From Craspedostauros australis (lineage: Eukaryota > Bacillariophyta > Bacillariophyceae > Mastogloiales > Achnanthaceae), in NCBI GenBank assembly GCA_026770025.1, contig JAMXDE010000013.1, positions 682,001 through 746,000 on the forward strand: DNA of 64,000 nucleotides, read 5' to 3'. This document shows, piece by piece, positions 1 through 8,918 of the stretch. Both the position numbers and the translations under genes were made by a program. How positions within the stretch are numbered: position 1 is the first letter of the stretch; each line of letters starts with the position of its first letter. The notes under the pieces are model-generated. The model made no database searches, was not told where the DNA came from, and saw only the letters and a program-made list of their open reading frames with translations.

Positions 1-1
1 C

Positions 2-124
2 ATCGAAATCATTTTCGTCAAATCCGAGCAGAACACAAGCGACGGATTCACCACGAACATCAAGGCCGACTTACAACGTGAACATGAGAAGTCGTACCTT
101 GACACATCGAGAACATTCGAATGA
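2..124 (+). CDS. Copia pol C-terminus (partial)
   Basis: A 40-residue reading frame enters from the left and ends at a stop at 122-124, about 20 bases before the LTR. It has the typical copia C-terminal pattern of a hydrophobic strand, then SEQNTSDGFT and a short charged tail, equivalent to the DIFTK region after RNase H. The same residues occur at the right edge of the window in the second element. Confidence 0.75.
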   Translation: MEIIFVKSEQNTSDGFTTNIKADLQREHEKSYLDTSRTFE

Positions 125-144
125 CTGAATGCACACAGGAAGGG

Positions 145-947
145 TGTCGAGATGTATATGTGAGTATATGTCGAGATGTACGTGTATATGTGCATCGTTC
201 ACCCGTTATTCTCTCATACGTACTTGGACGGTATAACTATACTCGTGTCGATAGTATGCTGTGATTCGTCAGAATTACAGCGGAAATGGAACACACGAAA
301 AGGAGCAAGATTTCTGGAAGAAATTTGGAATTGACGATTTCTGAGAGAATTAGAAACATCGTCCGTTCATCCATCAATGGAGACGTATGGTACCAAGCGA
401 ATCTTGAGGTACTTCCCAACTAAACCTCAGATGACGATAACATCTGACAGACCACTGCATCACCAATGGAACGTGACATCTGGAGAGCAGAAGGACGCCT
501 ACTGACGTCGACAGGATGTCATTGTGTCACCACGTCGACATCTGTCTCCAAGTCAGAAGCAGAAGGTGAAGATCCGATGACCGAAGGGCATCAAGATCAT
601 GGATACGAGAGGTGAAGTTCAAATGGTAAGTACTCATGGAGTAGGAGCCAGTACTGAATGAACGGAGTGTCGAATGCGGAGTACGCATCGAACACGGAGT
701 ATCGTGTAGCGCGAGCACACGATGTTGAGAGAGAGAGAGAATACGAAGAGTGGCAAGAGAGCATCTCGCGTACGGACTCATAGTCGGAGACCAAATCTAC
801 AAAACAGATTGAAGCACCAAGAGCATCGGGCAAGAGAATGGACACCGAGAGGATTGGAGTCTCAACGTAATGAAATAGCAAGCAGAACGACTATGAACAA
901 CACTGTCTTCCACGATTGTAGGCTTCCAATCATGGAACTTGCCAACA
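145..947 (+). repeat. 3' LTR (803 bp) of the left copia element
   Basis: The LTR begins TGTCGAGATG and ends GCCAACA, so it has the TG...CA ends usual for LTRs. The same ends and internal order recur at 55594-56998 and 62645-63435. It contains a GA-rich run near 722-740. A purine-rich stretch sits immediately upstream, as expected for a 3' LTR. Confidence 0.88.
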
Positions 948-1635
948 CATCACATCACTGGTAATTGCAACCATGTTTGTCATGTCCGCATTGCTGTTCT
1001 TGGATGGTCTTGGGTTGGTTGCTCTGATTCATATTCCGTTGCTCTTTCTGATTGTTTCTATCTTTTGGGTGACTCCCAAGTGTCCTTGTCCATCAGAGCG
1101 CACAGAGCACGCCCAATGTGGTGTATGCTGTTCTCCTGGAGAGGGTTCAGTTGCACCCATACTCCTGATCGTGTTCAGGTTCATCCCCAGTGGTGGGATT
1201 CCTGATTCACACTTGTGTTTTCATGTCTATTTGGAACAGGCCACATTGCTCAACATGACTGGTTGTCTTGCAAAGTGGGACATGCTACAAGGCAGCCCAA
1301 GTGTGATCTACACAAGTTGACTTGTTGAGCCTGAATGATATCATTGAAAGGTGTGGTAAAGTTTGATATAATGACACATCTGCATCATTGATTCCTGACA
1401 TGCGTGGTCCCGTCATCACACATCGAAGCCGTTGTATTGTGTTGGACAAGCGATGATGTTTTTGGCGAAAATCCTGATTCCGCCGCGACTGAAGAAGATG
1501 GCGCCAAACAAAACAGAACGAAAAGATCGTGAAATCGACGAATCCACAAATCCAAACAAAGAGCGAACACAACAAACGAGAGCAACCAAGAAAGCACGCA
1601 TGTGTTGTGGTTTGCACACACAGCGACCACAATAG
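948..1635. other. Spacer between copia LTR and SPO11-like gene
   Basis: No convincing gene. Short overlapping open frames on both strands lack recognisable motifs. The stretch presumably carries the 5' flank of the SPO11-like gene. Confidence 0.5.
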
Positions 1636-3495
1636 ATGCACCAGCACAACCGACTGACTTCACTCCACCATCGCAAGAGTGCATCGATCTATCATTCCAT
1701 TGACCGATCCATCCTTCGATCCAACCCCACTGCACATCTGACAATCATGGACCCTCACGATGGGTGGGAAGGTACGCACAACGAGAGAGATGGCGATCAT
1801 GGTGTCATTATCGCACGATCGCGTGTATCTTTGGCGCCAAAACAGCAACTGCCTGATTGCACGAGCAGAAGTGCGAGCATCCCCATGGCGTCGCATGCCT
1901 GGCAAGATGAGAGCGTGCGCTCCCATTGCAACGCGGTCAGCCAGTCGCAATCGCTTGCCGACGTGGCTGAGCACGGTGGCGGGCTCCAGGGACACGAGTA
2001 TGCACACTCTGGCGGTGCACGGCTGCGTTCGTTCCAAGTCTCTGCGTTGCATCCGCAGTCGCGAGGCTTCTCCTCCTTCGTCGTTCCACAGCGGTCGGCG
2101 ACGGCAGCTGGCTTCGAAACCTGGCATCCTGAGCAGCCGCAAGACCGCAGCCAGCACCATGGAGACCGCGAAGATGATGATTTCGAGTGCAGTTCCGCGA
2201 TGCCGCATGGAAGCCATCATGCATCGACGCCGGGATTGTTGACGCGGTCGCAGGTGGCTTCATGCTGCGCAAGCTCTACAACGCACTGCAACCATGACGA
2301 CCTCATTCTCCGAGTTTCGCCGCAGGAAGTGATCCGTCGCATTGAGCAGCAGATCTTGCAGCCAGTGTTACAGGATTGGTTGGATCATGACCGCTGTCCC
2401 GTCGTCGCCAACAGGCACTTTGCGCATGTCACGCAATGCCGCAGTCTCACTTCCATTCTTCTCGTGGCGACCTACTGTCATGAGCTATTGCAACAGAATC
2501 GTGATATTGCCGACTCTCATCGTCCAACCACGCTCAATGCACAGGCAACAGCAGCAGCAACAGCAGCAACAACAACAACAACATTGACGTCACAACCAAC
2601 TGCACGATCTAAGACGACCACCACACGAGAACTGTACTATCACTACATCACGCACTTCCGCAATCAGCAGGAGTGCGACACCGCCATTTGGGAATTGGCA
2701 TCGCACCTGCAGGTCCCCCGATACGCGCTGGGTTTGCACGCGTCGCCCAAAGGCTGGATGTGCGGTTGCTTCGATCTCTACGACGCCGAGACGCACCGCC
2801 TCGTCATTGACGGACGCTCCTTCCACACGGCGCACGGCGTGCCCATCACGACGGACATCATCGATGCAAGCGCGCGGTCGATCCTCACGTCGCGCGACGC
2901 CCAATTCCTTTTGGTGGTGGAAAAGGAGGGCATCTACACGAGGTTGTGCCAGGACGGTTTCTTCCGCGACATGCCCTGCATCTTGATCACGGGCAAAGGA
3001 TTTCCGGATTTGGCGACGCGTCAACTCGTGCAGATCCTGCATTGCAAGCTCAAGCTGCCCGTCTACGGGCTCTGTGATTGCAATCCCTTCGGCGTGTCGT
3101 TGTTGCAGTCGTACCAGTACTCATCCGGCATGTCGTCGTCCATGACGGCGCGTCAAGGCTCACGCAATGCCAAGCACCACGCGACTGTGACGGCCAATCT
3201 CCGGATGGAATGGATCGGACTGCTACCCTCGTCCATACCACAGTTGGAACTGCCGCGCCATGTGCACCAGCTCATGACGAAGCTGGATCAGCGGCGGCTG
3301 CAAACCATCCGGCAGCAACGACGCGGCAACAGCGAAGTATTGAGATGCGGACCCGTCTCGTTCGAGGCAGAATTGGACGCCATGACGACCAAGGTGGAGC
3401 TCGAGGCCTTGCATTGGAAGGGGATGGACTTTTTGGCACGATGGGTCGGGCAGCAGATCCGTTCGCGGCAAACGATGCGGGGAGAGCAGTGCTAG
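1636..3495 (+). CDS. SPO11: SPO11/TOP6A-like meiotic DNA double-strand-break protein
   Basis: The C-terminal 400 residues match the SPO11/topoisomerase VI subunit A family, whose active-site tyrosine cleaves DNA to start meiotic recombination. The winged-helix catalytic motif RELYYHY lies at residues 331-337. The Toprim part follows, with VVEKEGIYTRL (metal-binding Glu), GKGFPDLATRQ and the acidic motif DCNPFG, then a WIGLLPS block typical of SPO11. The acidic motif reads D-x-N where archaeal TOP6A has D-x-D. The frame is 619 residues, well above the usual 350-420, because of a Ser/His/Gln-rich N-terminal extension and a CAG/CAA tract at about 2541-2583. The true start may be the ATG at 1747 (MDPHDGWEG) rather than 1636. 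No intron is needed across the conserved part. Diatoms are known to carry SPO11-2 and TOP6A-type paralogues. I favour the SPO11-2 type but cannot prove which one this is. Confidence 0.85.
   Translation: MHQHNRLTSLHHRKSASIYHSIDRSILRSNPTAHLTIMDPHDGWEGTHNERDGDHGVIIARSRVSLAPKQQLPDCTSRSASIPMASHAWQDESVRSHCNAVSQSQSLADVAEHGGGLQGHEYAHSGGARLRSFQVSALHPQSRGFSSFVVPQRSATAAGFETWHPEQPQDRSQHHGDREDDDFECSSAMPHGSHHASTPGLLTRSQVASCCASSTTHCNHDDLILRVSPQEVIRRIEQQILQPVLQDWLDHDRCPVVANRHFAHVTQCRSLTSILLVATYCHELLQQNRDIADSHRPTTLNAQATAAATAATTTTTLTSQPTARSKTTTTRELYYHYITHFRNQQECDTAIWELASHLQVPRYALGLHASPKGWMCGCFDLYDAETHRLVIDGRSFHTAHGVPITTDIIDASARSILTSRDAQFLLVVEKEGIYTRLCQDGFFRDMPCILITGKGFPDLATRQLVQILHCKLKLPVYGLCDCNPFGVSLLQSYQYSSGMSSSMTARQGSRNAKHHATVTANLRMEWIGLLPSSIPQLELPRHVHQLMTKLDQRRLQTIRQQRRGNSEVLRCGPVSFEAELDAMTTKVELEALHWKGMDFLARWVGQQIRSRQTMRGEQC
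2541..2583 (+). repeat. CAG/CAA triplet tract inside the SPO11-like gene
   Basis: An imperfect CAG/CAA repeat read as alternating Ala and Thr codons in the gene's frame. It lies just before the catalytic RELYYHY block, in a linker expected to be disordered. Confidence 0.7.
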
Positions 3496-4498
3496 CGTGC
3501 TCGTGCGCAGTCAATGGTCGATTGTTTTCGTTCGACGGTGCGGAAGGCCGTCAGCGACATCAGCAACGTCGGTAGCAATGGAGGTATAGAGAACAGGCTT
3601 CATTGGGATTTGCGTCCCAGAATCTCACTGCTGTGCCACTGCTCTACATAAAACAGTGCGGTGTTTGGTCAATGCACATTCTGCGAGTACATGCTGTGAT
3701 TGTTTCATGGACGCACAATACTTTCAGCCACCGCAACTGCCGATACTTGGGGCTCTTGCTTCCGATGATCTTCTTCTCTGGATGTTGTTGACCATGCTGT
3801 GTTGATCCACCGCATGTTGGGTTGCTCGTGTTCTGTGCGAGCCTCACCATCACTTGCGCGAAAGGTGGTGACGCACTCCTTCTCTCTTGAGGGTGAAGGG
3901 CTCTGTTTCGGATCTTGCGAGTGCGTTGGATCGTGACAGGTCTTGTGACCACATCTTCTCTCTCTCTAGCTCTCGGAAGAGAAATGGAATCTGGATGGAG
4001 GAGGAGGTTTGGTTGCAGCTGTTCAACTCGTTGTCGTGTTGGTCGGAGTTGTCGTTGCTCCGCAGATTTTGTGGGAGGTTCGTGCGTTGGGTTGTGCTCT
4101 GCCAGCTCGCGATCAATCGTGCAAGTTCCCGGACGGACACGAGAACAACACGAAGGCACCACCATTTTTGTGCAAACCAGTCCAATGCGACGTCACATGC
4201 GACACGAACCAACCAAATTGTGAGGTGCATTTCACAACACAAAAACAAGGCCGTTGAATCGAAATCATGTTCTTGTCTCCACTGCGCACCTCCACCTCTT
4301 TCTGAGGTCACAAAGTCACACGCCCATCCGCAGCGCAAGACGCGATGCCCCACACAGCGTCACATCGATTATCTTCGTACTCGTATGTAAATCACCACCG
4401 ACAGCATCAACACTTTCATTATTTTGTGTCGCCTTTCACAGTCGCATTCACAATCACAATCACAATCGCATTCACTGCAGCTCGCACCGTCGCCCGCC
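3496..4498. other. Spacer upstream of the lysine-cluster secreted protein
   Basis: About 1 kb. Overlapping open frames on both strands at 3644-4390 have no recognisable domain and skewed composition. I read this as 3' and 5' flanking DNA. A CACAATCACAATCACAATCG-type run just before 4499 belongs to the leader of the next gene. Confidence 0.5.
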
Positions 4499-6853
4499 AT
4501 GAAGACGTCCACCAATTCGCGCACAGGGGCCAGGGTCCTCAACGCCGTTCTTGTGGCTCACCTCGCCACGACGACCCAGGCTCTCGATGATGAGTTCACC
4601 ATTGATGCATTCGGGCACATCACCAGCAACAGCAGAAGCAGTAGAATCGAAAACTATGAAAAATCAAACAGGATGCGCCAACTCTTCTCTGCCGGCGACC
4701 GCAAGAAGAGGCAGCTGCACGGAGCCGAACCGACACGGCACAGTGGGCGAAGATTCGCCAAGTCAGACGAAAGCAAGAGCAATGACAAGTCGACAGCTCC
4801 AAAGTCGAACACAAAGAGCCCCAAGTCATCCAAGTCGGAAGAGCCCGCTTCCGCTGACTCGGCCGATCCGGTCACCATACCAATCCAGAGAAGGGATGAG
4901 CCTCAGAGCAGCAAGAAGAGCAAGATCAGCAAGGACGACAAATCGAGCGGAGCCAATTCAAATGCGATTGGCACGACGACAACAGAATCCAACGCGATCG
5001 TCGTTGGGGGTGTCGGTTCTGCTGCCATGGCCTCTGAAGGGGTGGGAATAAGTTCTGTGAACACCAGCAAGAGTATCAAATCGCCGAAGGTGCCAAAGGG
5101 CCTGAACGGGGCACTCCTAGATCTAAAGACTTCCAAATCAAGCAAGAGCGAGAAATCTCCAAAGAGCGCGAAGTCTCCAAAGAGCCCCAAGGGCATGGAT
5201 ATGAACATGGCACCGACTTCGGCGCCAACCTCGACGCCTACCGCAACGCTAGCTTCAATGCCAACTTCGGCTCCCACTCAAACGCCGTCTGTACTTGAGA
5301 GTGCCGTGCCTAGCGGACAGCCAACGACGTTGGCTCCATCCATTTCGATAGCACCGACAGAGTCCGCAGCCCCATCCAACGATCCGACTTCCTCCCTGCG
5401 ACCATCGACTTCTCCGTCGAACATACCAAGCGCATCGCCCAGCGCCAGCCCAAGCGCGCTGCCAAGCGCATCACCATCCATGAATCCGACGCAGGCACCG
5501 ACCCAATCACCGTCCGGGACCCCCAGCGCATCACCGAGCGCCATCCCAACTGGGGCCCCTACAGCATTGGCAAGTTCTTCTCCATCCTCCGTTCCATCCA
5601 TTAGCATGATGCCAACGACGGATGGTGCGCAACCGACCTCGGTTCCATCTGCCGTTCCATCTGGAAGCCCAAGTGGTACCCCCAGCAGCTCTCCAAGCTC
5701 AAGCCCTAGCATCATGCCATCTGTCAGCCCAAGCGGTACCCCCAGCAGCTCCCCAAGCTCAAGCCCTAGCACCATGCCATCGGCCAGCCCAAGTTCAACG
5801 CCGAGCCTGTCCCCCTCGGCAGTTCCATCCATCAGCTCGGTGCCAACGATTTCTGGTCCTCAACCTAGCGCCATACCAAGCGTGAGTCCCTCTGAGATTC
5901 CGAGCACCATACCGAGCACCGCGCCATCCGAAGATCCGACATCCGCTCCCACCGAGCTTTGCGGAAGAACCGCATTCTTCAGCGGCATCAACTGCGGCGG
6001 AGATGCGGATTGTGACAGTCTCGTTGCTGCAACCTCGGCTCAAGTGGGTCTGCAAAACTTCTTCGCTTGCCAGATGGATGGAACAACCACGTTTAATGAG
6101 GTATTCATCAACACCGGGCTGCTCCGCAACTTCGTAGCAGCCGGTGCGCACACCGGTACGTTCTACACAGGAACCGGCGCGGAAGTGACTGCCCAGTGCG
6201 TCGCAGATGGTGCTGCGTGCTGCGCGAATCCAACCGATTGCGTTTGGACCGGCATCAATGTCATTGCGGATAACTCTTGCAACGGAGCAAATGCCTGCAA
6301 CAACCTCGGAGGTGAGGCAATCATCATGCAGGGCAGCTGCCTCGGTTCGGCCAGCTGTCAGAACCTTCACTCCAGTACAGCCACGACGACCATCATATCT
6401 CCAGGGTCGTGCACGGGAGATAACTCCTGCTTCCATGCAGGTACCAATCAGCAGGGGGCCTTTGATATCTTGGAGCAATCTTGCACTGGCTTGAGCTCCT
6501 GCGAGTACTTGGCCTACCGCTTCCCAGGTCAAGTCGCACCATACGACGCAGTCTACATCGGGCAGCAATCCTGCGATGCCGACAGAGCGTGTTACCTCAT
6601 GCATTCAGGCGACACGACCAAGACCACGGGAAGCGTCATCGTTGGCGACTACACATGCACAAGCGTCGATGCCTGCAACGACCTTGGCTTCTCGGACGAT
6701 TTCTTCGTGGATCTTGAGCTCGGCAACAATGTCTGCCCTTCGGGCTGTGCCAACTGCGCAGCTGGCGCTTTTTGTACGACCGGTGAGACGTTCATTGTCG
6801 CCGACAACATGAACTGCCCGGTCAACAACGCAGACGCCTGCATGACACCATAA
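4499..6853 (+). CDS. Secreted lysine-cluster, Pro/Ser-repeat, Cys-rich protein (silaffin-like candidate)
   Basis: The protein has 784 residues from the ATG at 4499, which follows CCGCC and opens a signal peptide (MKTSTNSRTG, then a hydrophobic run, then TTTQALDDE). An upstream in-frame ATG at 4424 would bury that signal. Residues 30-235 are rich in Lys and Ser. Lysines fall at every third position from 210 to 231 (eight in a row), with shorter runs of the same K-x-x-K spacing upstream. R-x-L sites (RQL) occur twice near residue 60. Residues 240-484 are Pro/Ser/Thr repeats of the PSASPS kind, including two tandem 60-bp units. The C-terminal 300 residues hold repeated SC-x-G-x-x-SC units with G and N, likely a disulfide-rich solenoid. 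Lysine clusters of this spacing send T. pseudonana silaffins to silica, so a role in the cell wall or silica vesicle is inferred, not shown. The protein's exact function is unknown. Confidence 0.85.
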   Translation: MKTSTNSRTGARVLNAVLVAHLATTTQALDDEFTIDAFGHITSNSRSSRIENYEKSNRMRQLFSAGDRKKRQLHGAEPTRHSGRRFAKSDESKSNDKSTAPKSNTKSPKSSKSEEPASADSADPVTIPIQRRDEPQSSKKSKISKDDKSSGANSNAIGTTTTESNAIVVGGVGSAAMASEGVGISSVNTSKSIKSPKVPKGLNGALLDLKTSKSSKSEKSPKSAKSPKSPKGMDMNMAPTSAPTSTPTATLASMPTSAPTQTPSVLESAVPSGQPTTLAPSISIAPTESAAPSNDPTSSLRPSTSPSNIPSASPSASPSALPSASPSMNPTQAPTQSPSGTPSASPSAIPTGAPTALASSSPSSVPSISMMPTTDGAQPTSVPSAVPSGSPSGTPSSSPSSSPSIMPSVSPSGTPSSSPSSSPSTMPSASPSSTPSLSPSAVPSISSVPTISGPQPSAIPSVSPSEIPSTIPSTAPSEDPTSAPTELCGRTAFFSGINCGGDADCDSLVAATSAQVGLQNFFACQMDGTTTFNEVFINTGLLRNFVAAGAHTGTFYTGTGAEVTAQCVADGAACCANPTDCVWTGINVIADNSCNGANACNNLGGEAIIMQGSCLGSASCQNLHSSTATTTIISPGSCTGDNSCFHAGTNQQGAFDILEQSCTGLSSCEYLAYRFPGQVAPYDAVYIGQQSCDADRACYLMHSGDTTKTTGSVIVGDYTCTSVDACNDLGFSDDFFVDLELGNNVCPSGCANCAAGAFCTTGETFIVADNMNCPVNNADACMTP
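5126..5191 (+). other. Extended pentalysine cluster (K-x-x-K repeated seven times)
   Basis: Codons 210-231 of the secreted protein place Lys at 210, 213, 216, 219, 222, 225, 228 and 231. The two residues between are mostly Ser with Thr, Glu, Pro or Ala. This satisfies and exceeds the KxxKxxKxxKxxK pattern described as the silica-targeting pentalysine cluster of diatom silaffins. Confidence 0.85.
5666..5785 (+). repeat. Two tandem 60-bp coding repeats
   Basis: Two adjacent 60-bp units start at 5666 and 5726, each beginning AGCCCAAG and encoding a 20-residue Pro/Ser block. They differ at only a few bases, which points to recent unit duplication. A third, partly matching unit begins at 5786. 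Confidence 0.8.
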
Positions 6854-7621
6854 CATACTTATTATAGTACATATCGTGGTGTTAATCCAGGGTGCTGTAG
6901 CGATTATTGGAGTTGGAATTTCGTTTCAAGCGTCAGGTGACCCAGATGGCATGGTGCGAGTACGTATGGCATCAGGTGCTGCGGCAGTCGCAGAACAGCA
7001 CCGCACAGGGTTCTGCTGTCAAATCATGCTCACACTATGGTGTGGTGCTATGCCGCACTGATGGCCTATTTGCGTGTTGGCCCTTGGTGGTTGGAAGTGC
7101 TCGTCGTGTGTCAATGCAAGTGGTGGATCTCATTTGTGATCTGCGCAGCGAGGAGGGCATGCTGCATTTTGCATTTCCATTTGTGTTTGGATTTGCAGGG
7201 TGGAGTTGGATTTGCGTTTGGATCCGTGTGGCGATTGTGATGACGTGCTTTGGGAAAGGCAGTTTCTGTGCCGTTGATGAGAGAGATTGTGATGTGAAAG
7301 ATACCTTTTTGCCCAATCAACCGCCCGTTTGTAGCCGCGCGTACCTTCACAACAACATCAAGAACAACTACGACAGCCACAGCAGCACCAACAGCAGCAT
7401 CAACAACGGCTACGACGACGACGACGAATCAGAGCACCTCCGCCTCGGGTCAAATCTACGAGAGCTGCTTCTTGGCTGCCAATAAATGCAATAGAACATA
7501 TAATAACATACACAACGCAACGCATGCCACCTGTCGCACTTCTCAAGTCAGCATAGCCAGTGTGAGCAAAGCGAGACAGAGACAGAAAGAGGGATATCAT
7601 TTCTCGTTGATTCCAACGATC
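6854..7621. other. Spacer between secreted protein and PEP-mutase family gene
   Basis: No gene recognised. An ACC/AAC/GAC-rich run at about 7380-7430 and an AAT/AAC-rich leader at 7480-7530 precede the next start codon. Frames here are low-complexity. Confidence 0.5.
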
Positions 7622-8918
7622 ATGATGCGATTCCATCCAATCAGCCTCCCCCCCCTCGTCGTCGTCGGCTTCCTCGTTTTCTCCATTTTTGTGATGGTCC
7701 CGACCACCGTGGTTGCCCTGTCATCCACCAACGGCGGATCTTCTGCAGCAAAGCTGCTTTCCATCATCGACGAAGTACGAGCACAGCATCGGGTATTGCT
7801 GGTGCCTGGAGTATACGATGCGCTGTCCTCCAAGATCCTGCAACAGCAGGGCAACGCCAAGGCGCTCTTTGTCAGCGGATTCGGCGTTTCCGCAAGCCGG
7901 TTGGGCATGCCGGATGCTGGGATCATAACACTGACCGAAATGCAGGACGCGGCACGCAGCTGCATCCAATGCACCGAGGGTATCCCCATCCTGGTTGACG
8001 GAGATACGGGGTACGGCGGTGCATCGAACGTGCGACATACAATTCGAAGCTTGGCATCTATCGGCGCAGCGGCAGTGTCGATCGAGGATCAGATCTTTCC
8101 CAAACGGTGCACGTACGCAGCTGGGGCATCCGTCAATGTTCTACCTCGCGAGGATGCCATCAAGCGTATCAAGGTGGCCCTCCATGCGAAGACGGAGGCG
8201 TGGGAGAAGGACGGAAACAGGATACTCCTGATTGCGCGGACAGACTGCCGAAGGGCATTGGGGGTCGATGAAGCAATCCATCGATGCCAAGCGTTTGAAG
8301 AGCTGGGCGCAGGTAGGTTTGTATGACTGTCGCCAAAACGCCAATCCCCTGCAACAGAATTGATTGTTGCACGCAACTCCATTCGGTTTCTTGGTATCAC
8401 GATTTTCTATCCACGTGTGGCAGACTGTGCGCGCATCCACCAGCACATGCACAGGCACATGTAGATGTATGATACATGCTCAACGCCCCTCCTGATGGCA
8501 ACTTTCTTTGTTTTACTTCTCTGCTCTTCTATTCATGTGTTGCGCTTTGTGCACAGATATTGTGTACGCGGAGGCACTGCAGTCCAAACAAGAGTACAAA
8601 GACCTGCAGCAATCGCTGGCCGACAAGACAACGGTGACGATGATCGCTCAGGTTCAGCAAGAAGCTGGAGACAGATCGATATATTCCAGTGAGGAGATTC
8701 GGGATCTTGGCTATGACATTGCGTTGCATGGCGTGACGGCGCTCCAAGCGACTGTGAAGGCCTTGATGGAACTGAGCTCGACCATCCGTACAATGGCGAG
8801 CTGCGAAAACGAGGGTCATCCCGCAAGCCTCGACACATGCAACATTGCCAGCTTTGCAGACGTCCGCGAAGCAGTTGGGTTTCCAGAGTTGGAAGACTTT
8901 GAGGCGAACTTTGGCTGA
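7622..8918 (+). CDS. Isocitrate lyase/PEP phosphonomutase family enzyme, secretory-pathway signal
   Basis: Two exons, 7622-8312 and 8557-8918, encode about 350 residues. The intron (8313-8556) opens GTAGGT, closes TGCACAG and joins in phase inside the conserved block GAD-IVYAEA. Family hallmarks are VPGVYDALSS, the metal-binding DGDTGYGG, EDQIFPKRC and IARTD. Enzymes with this fold make or break C-C or P-C bonds next to a carboxylate (PEP mutase, 2-methylisocitrate lyase, oxaloacetate hydrolase). The usual lyase motif KRCGH reads KRCTY here, so the substrate is uncertain. The start MMRFHP leads into a strongly hydrophobic segment (about residues 9-33), which suggests entry into the secretory or plastid route rather than the cytosol. 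An in-frame ATG at 7472 would put about 50 polar residues ahead of this signal and is less likely. Confidence 0.87.
8313..8556 (+). other. Spliceosomal intron (244 nt) in the PEP-mutase family gene
   Basis: Donor G|GTAGGT and acceptor TGCACAG|AT. Removing it restores one frame through the conserved GADIVYAEA motif. A pyrimidine-rich run precedes the acceptor. Confidence 0.88.

Larger units (their letters stand above)
1..947 (+). mobile_element. Ty1/copia LTR element, 3' end only
   Basis: This is the 3' end of a copia-type retrotransposon that enters from the left. It holds the tail of pol, a short purine-rich stretch (about 137-144) and the 3' LTR, in the order expected for the family. The first 80 bases closely match the last 80 bases of the window, which lie at the same point of the related element on the right. 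Its LTR is visibly more diverged from the two right-hand LTRs than those are from each other, so it looks like an older insertion. Only the 3' part is visible, so its overall state cannot be judged. Confidence 0.88.

Noticed and set aside
3887-4390. Overlapping 100-170-codon frames on both strands upstream of the lysine-cluster protein
   Set aside because: All have Cys/Arg/Ser/His-rich translations without order, and no frame is favoured.
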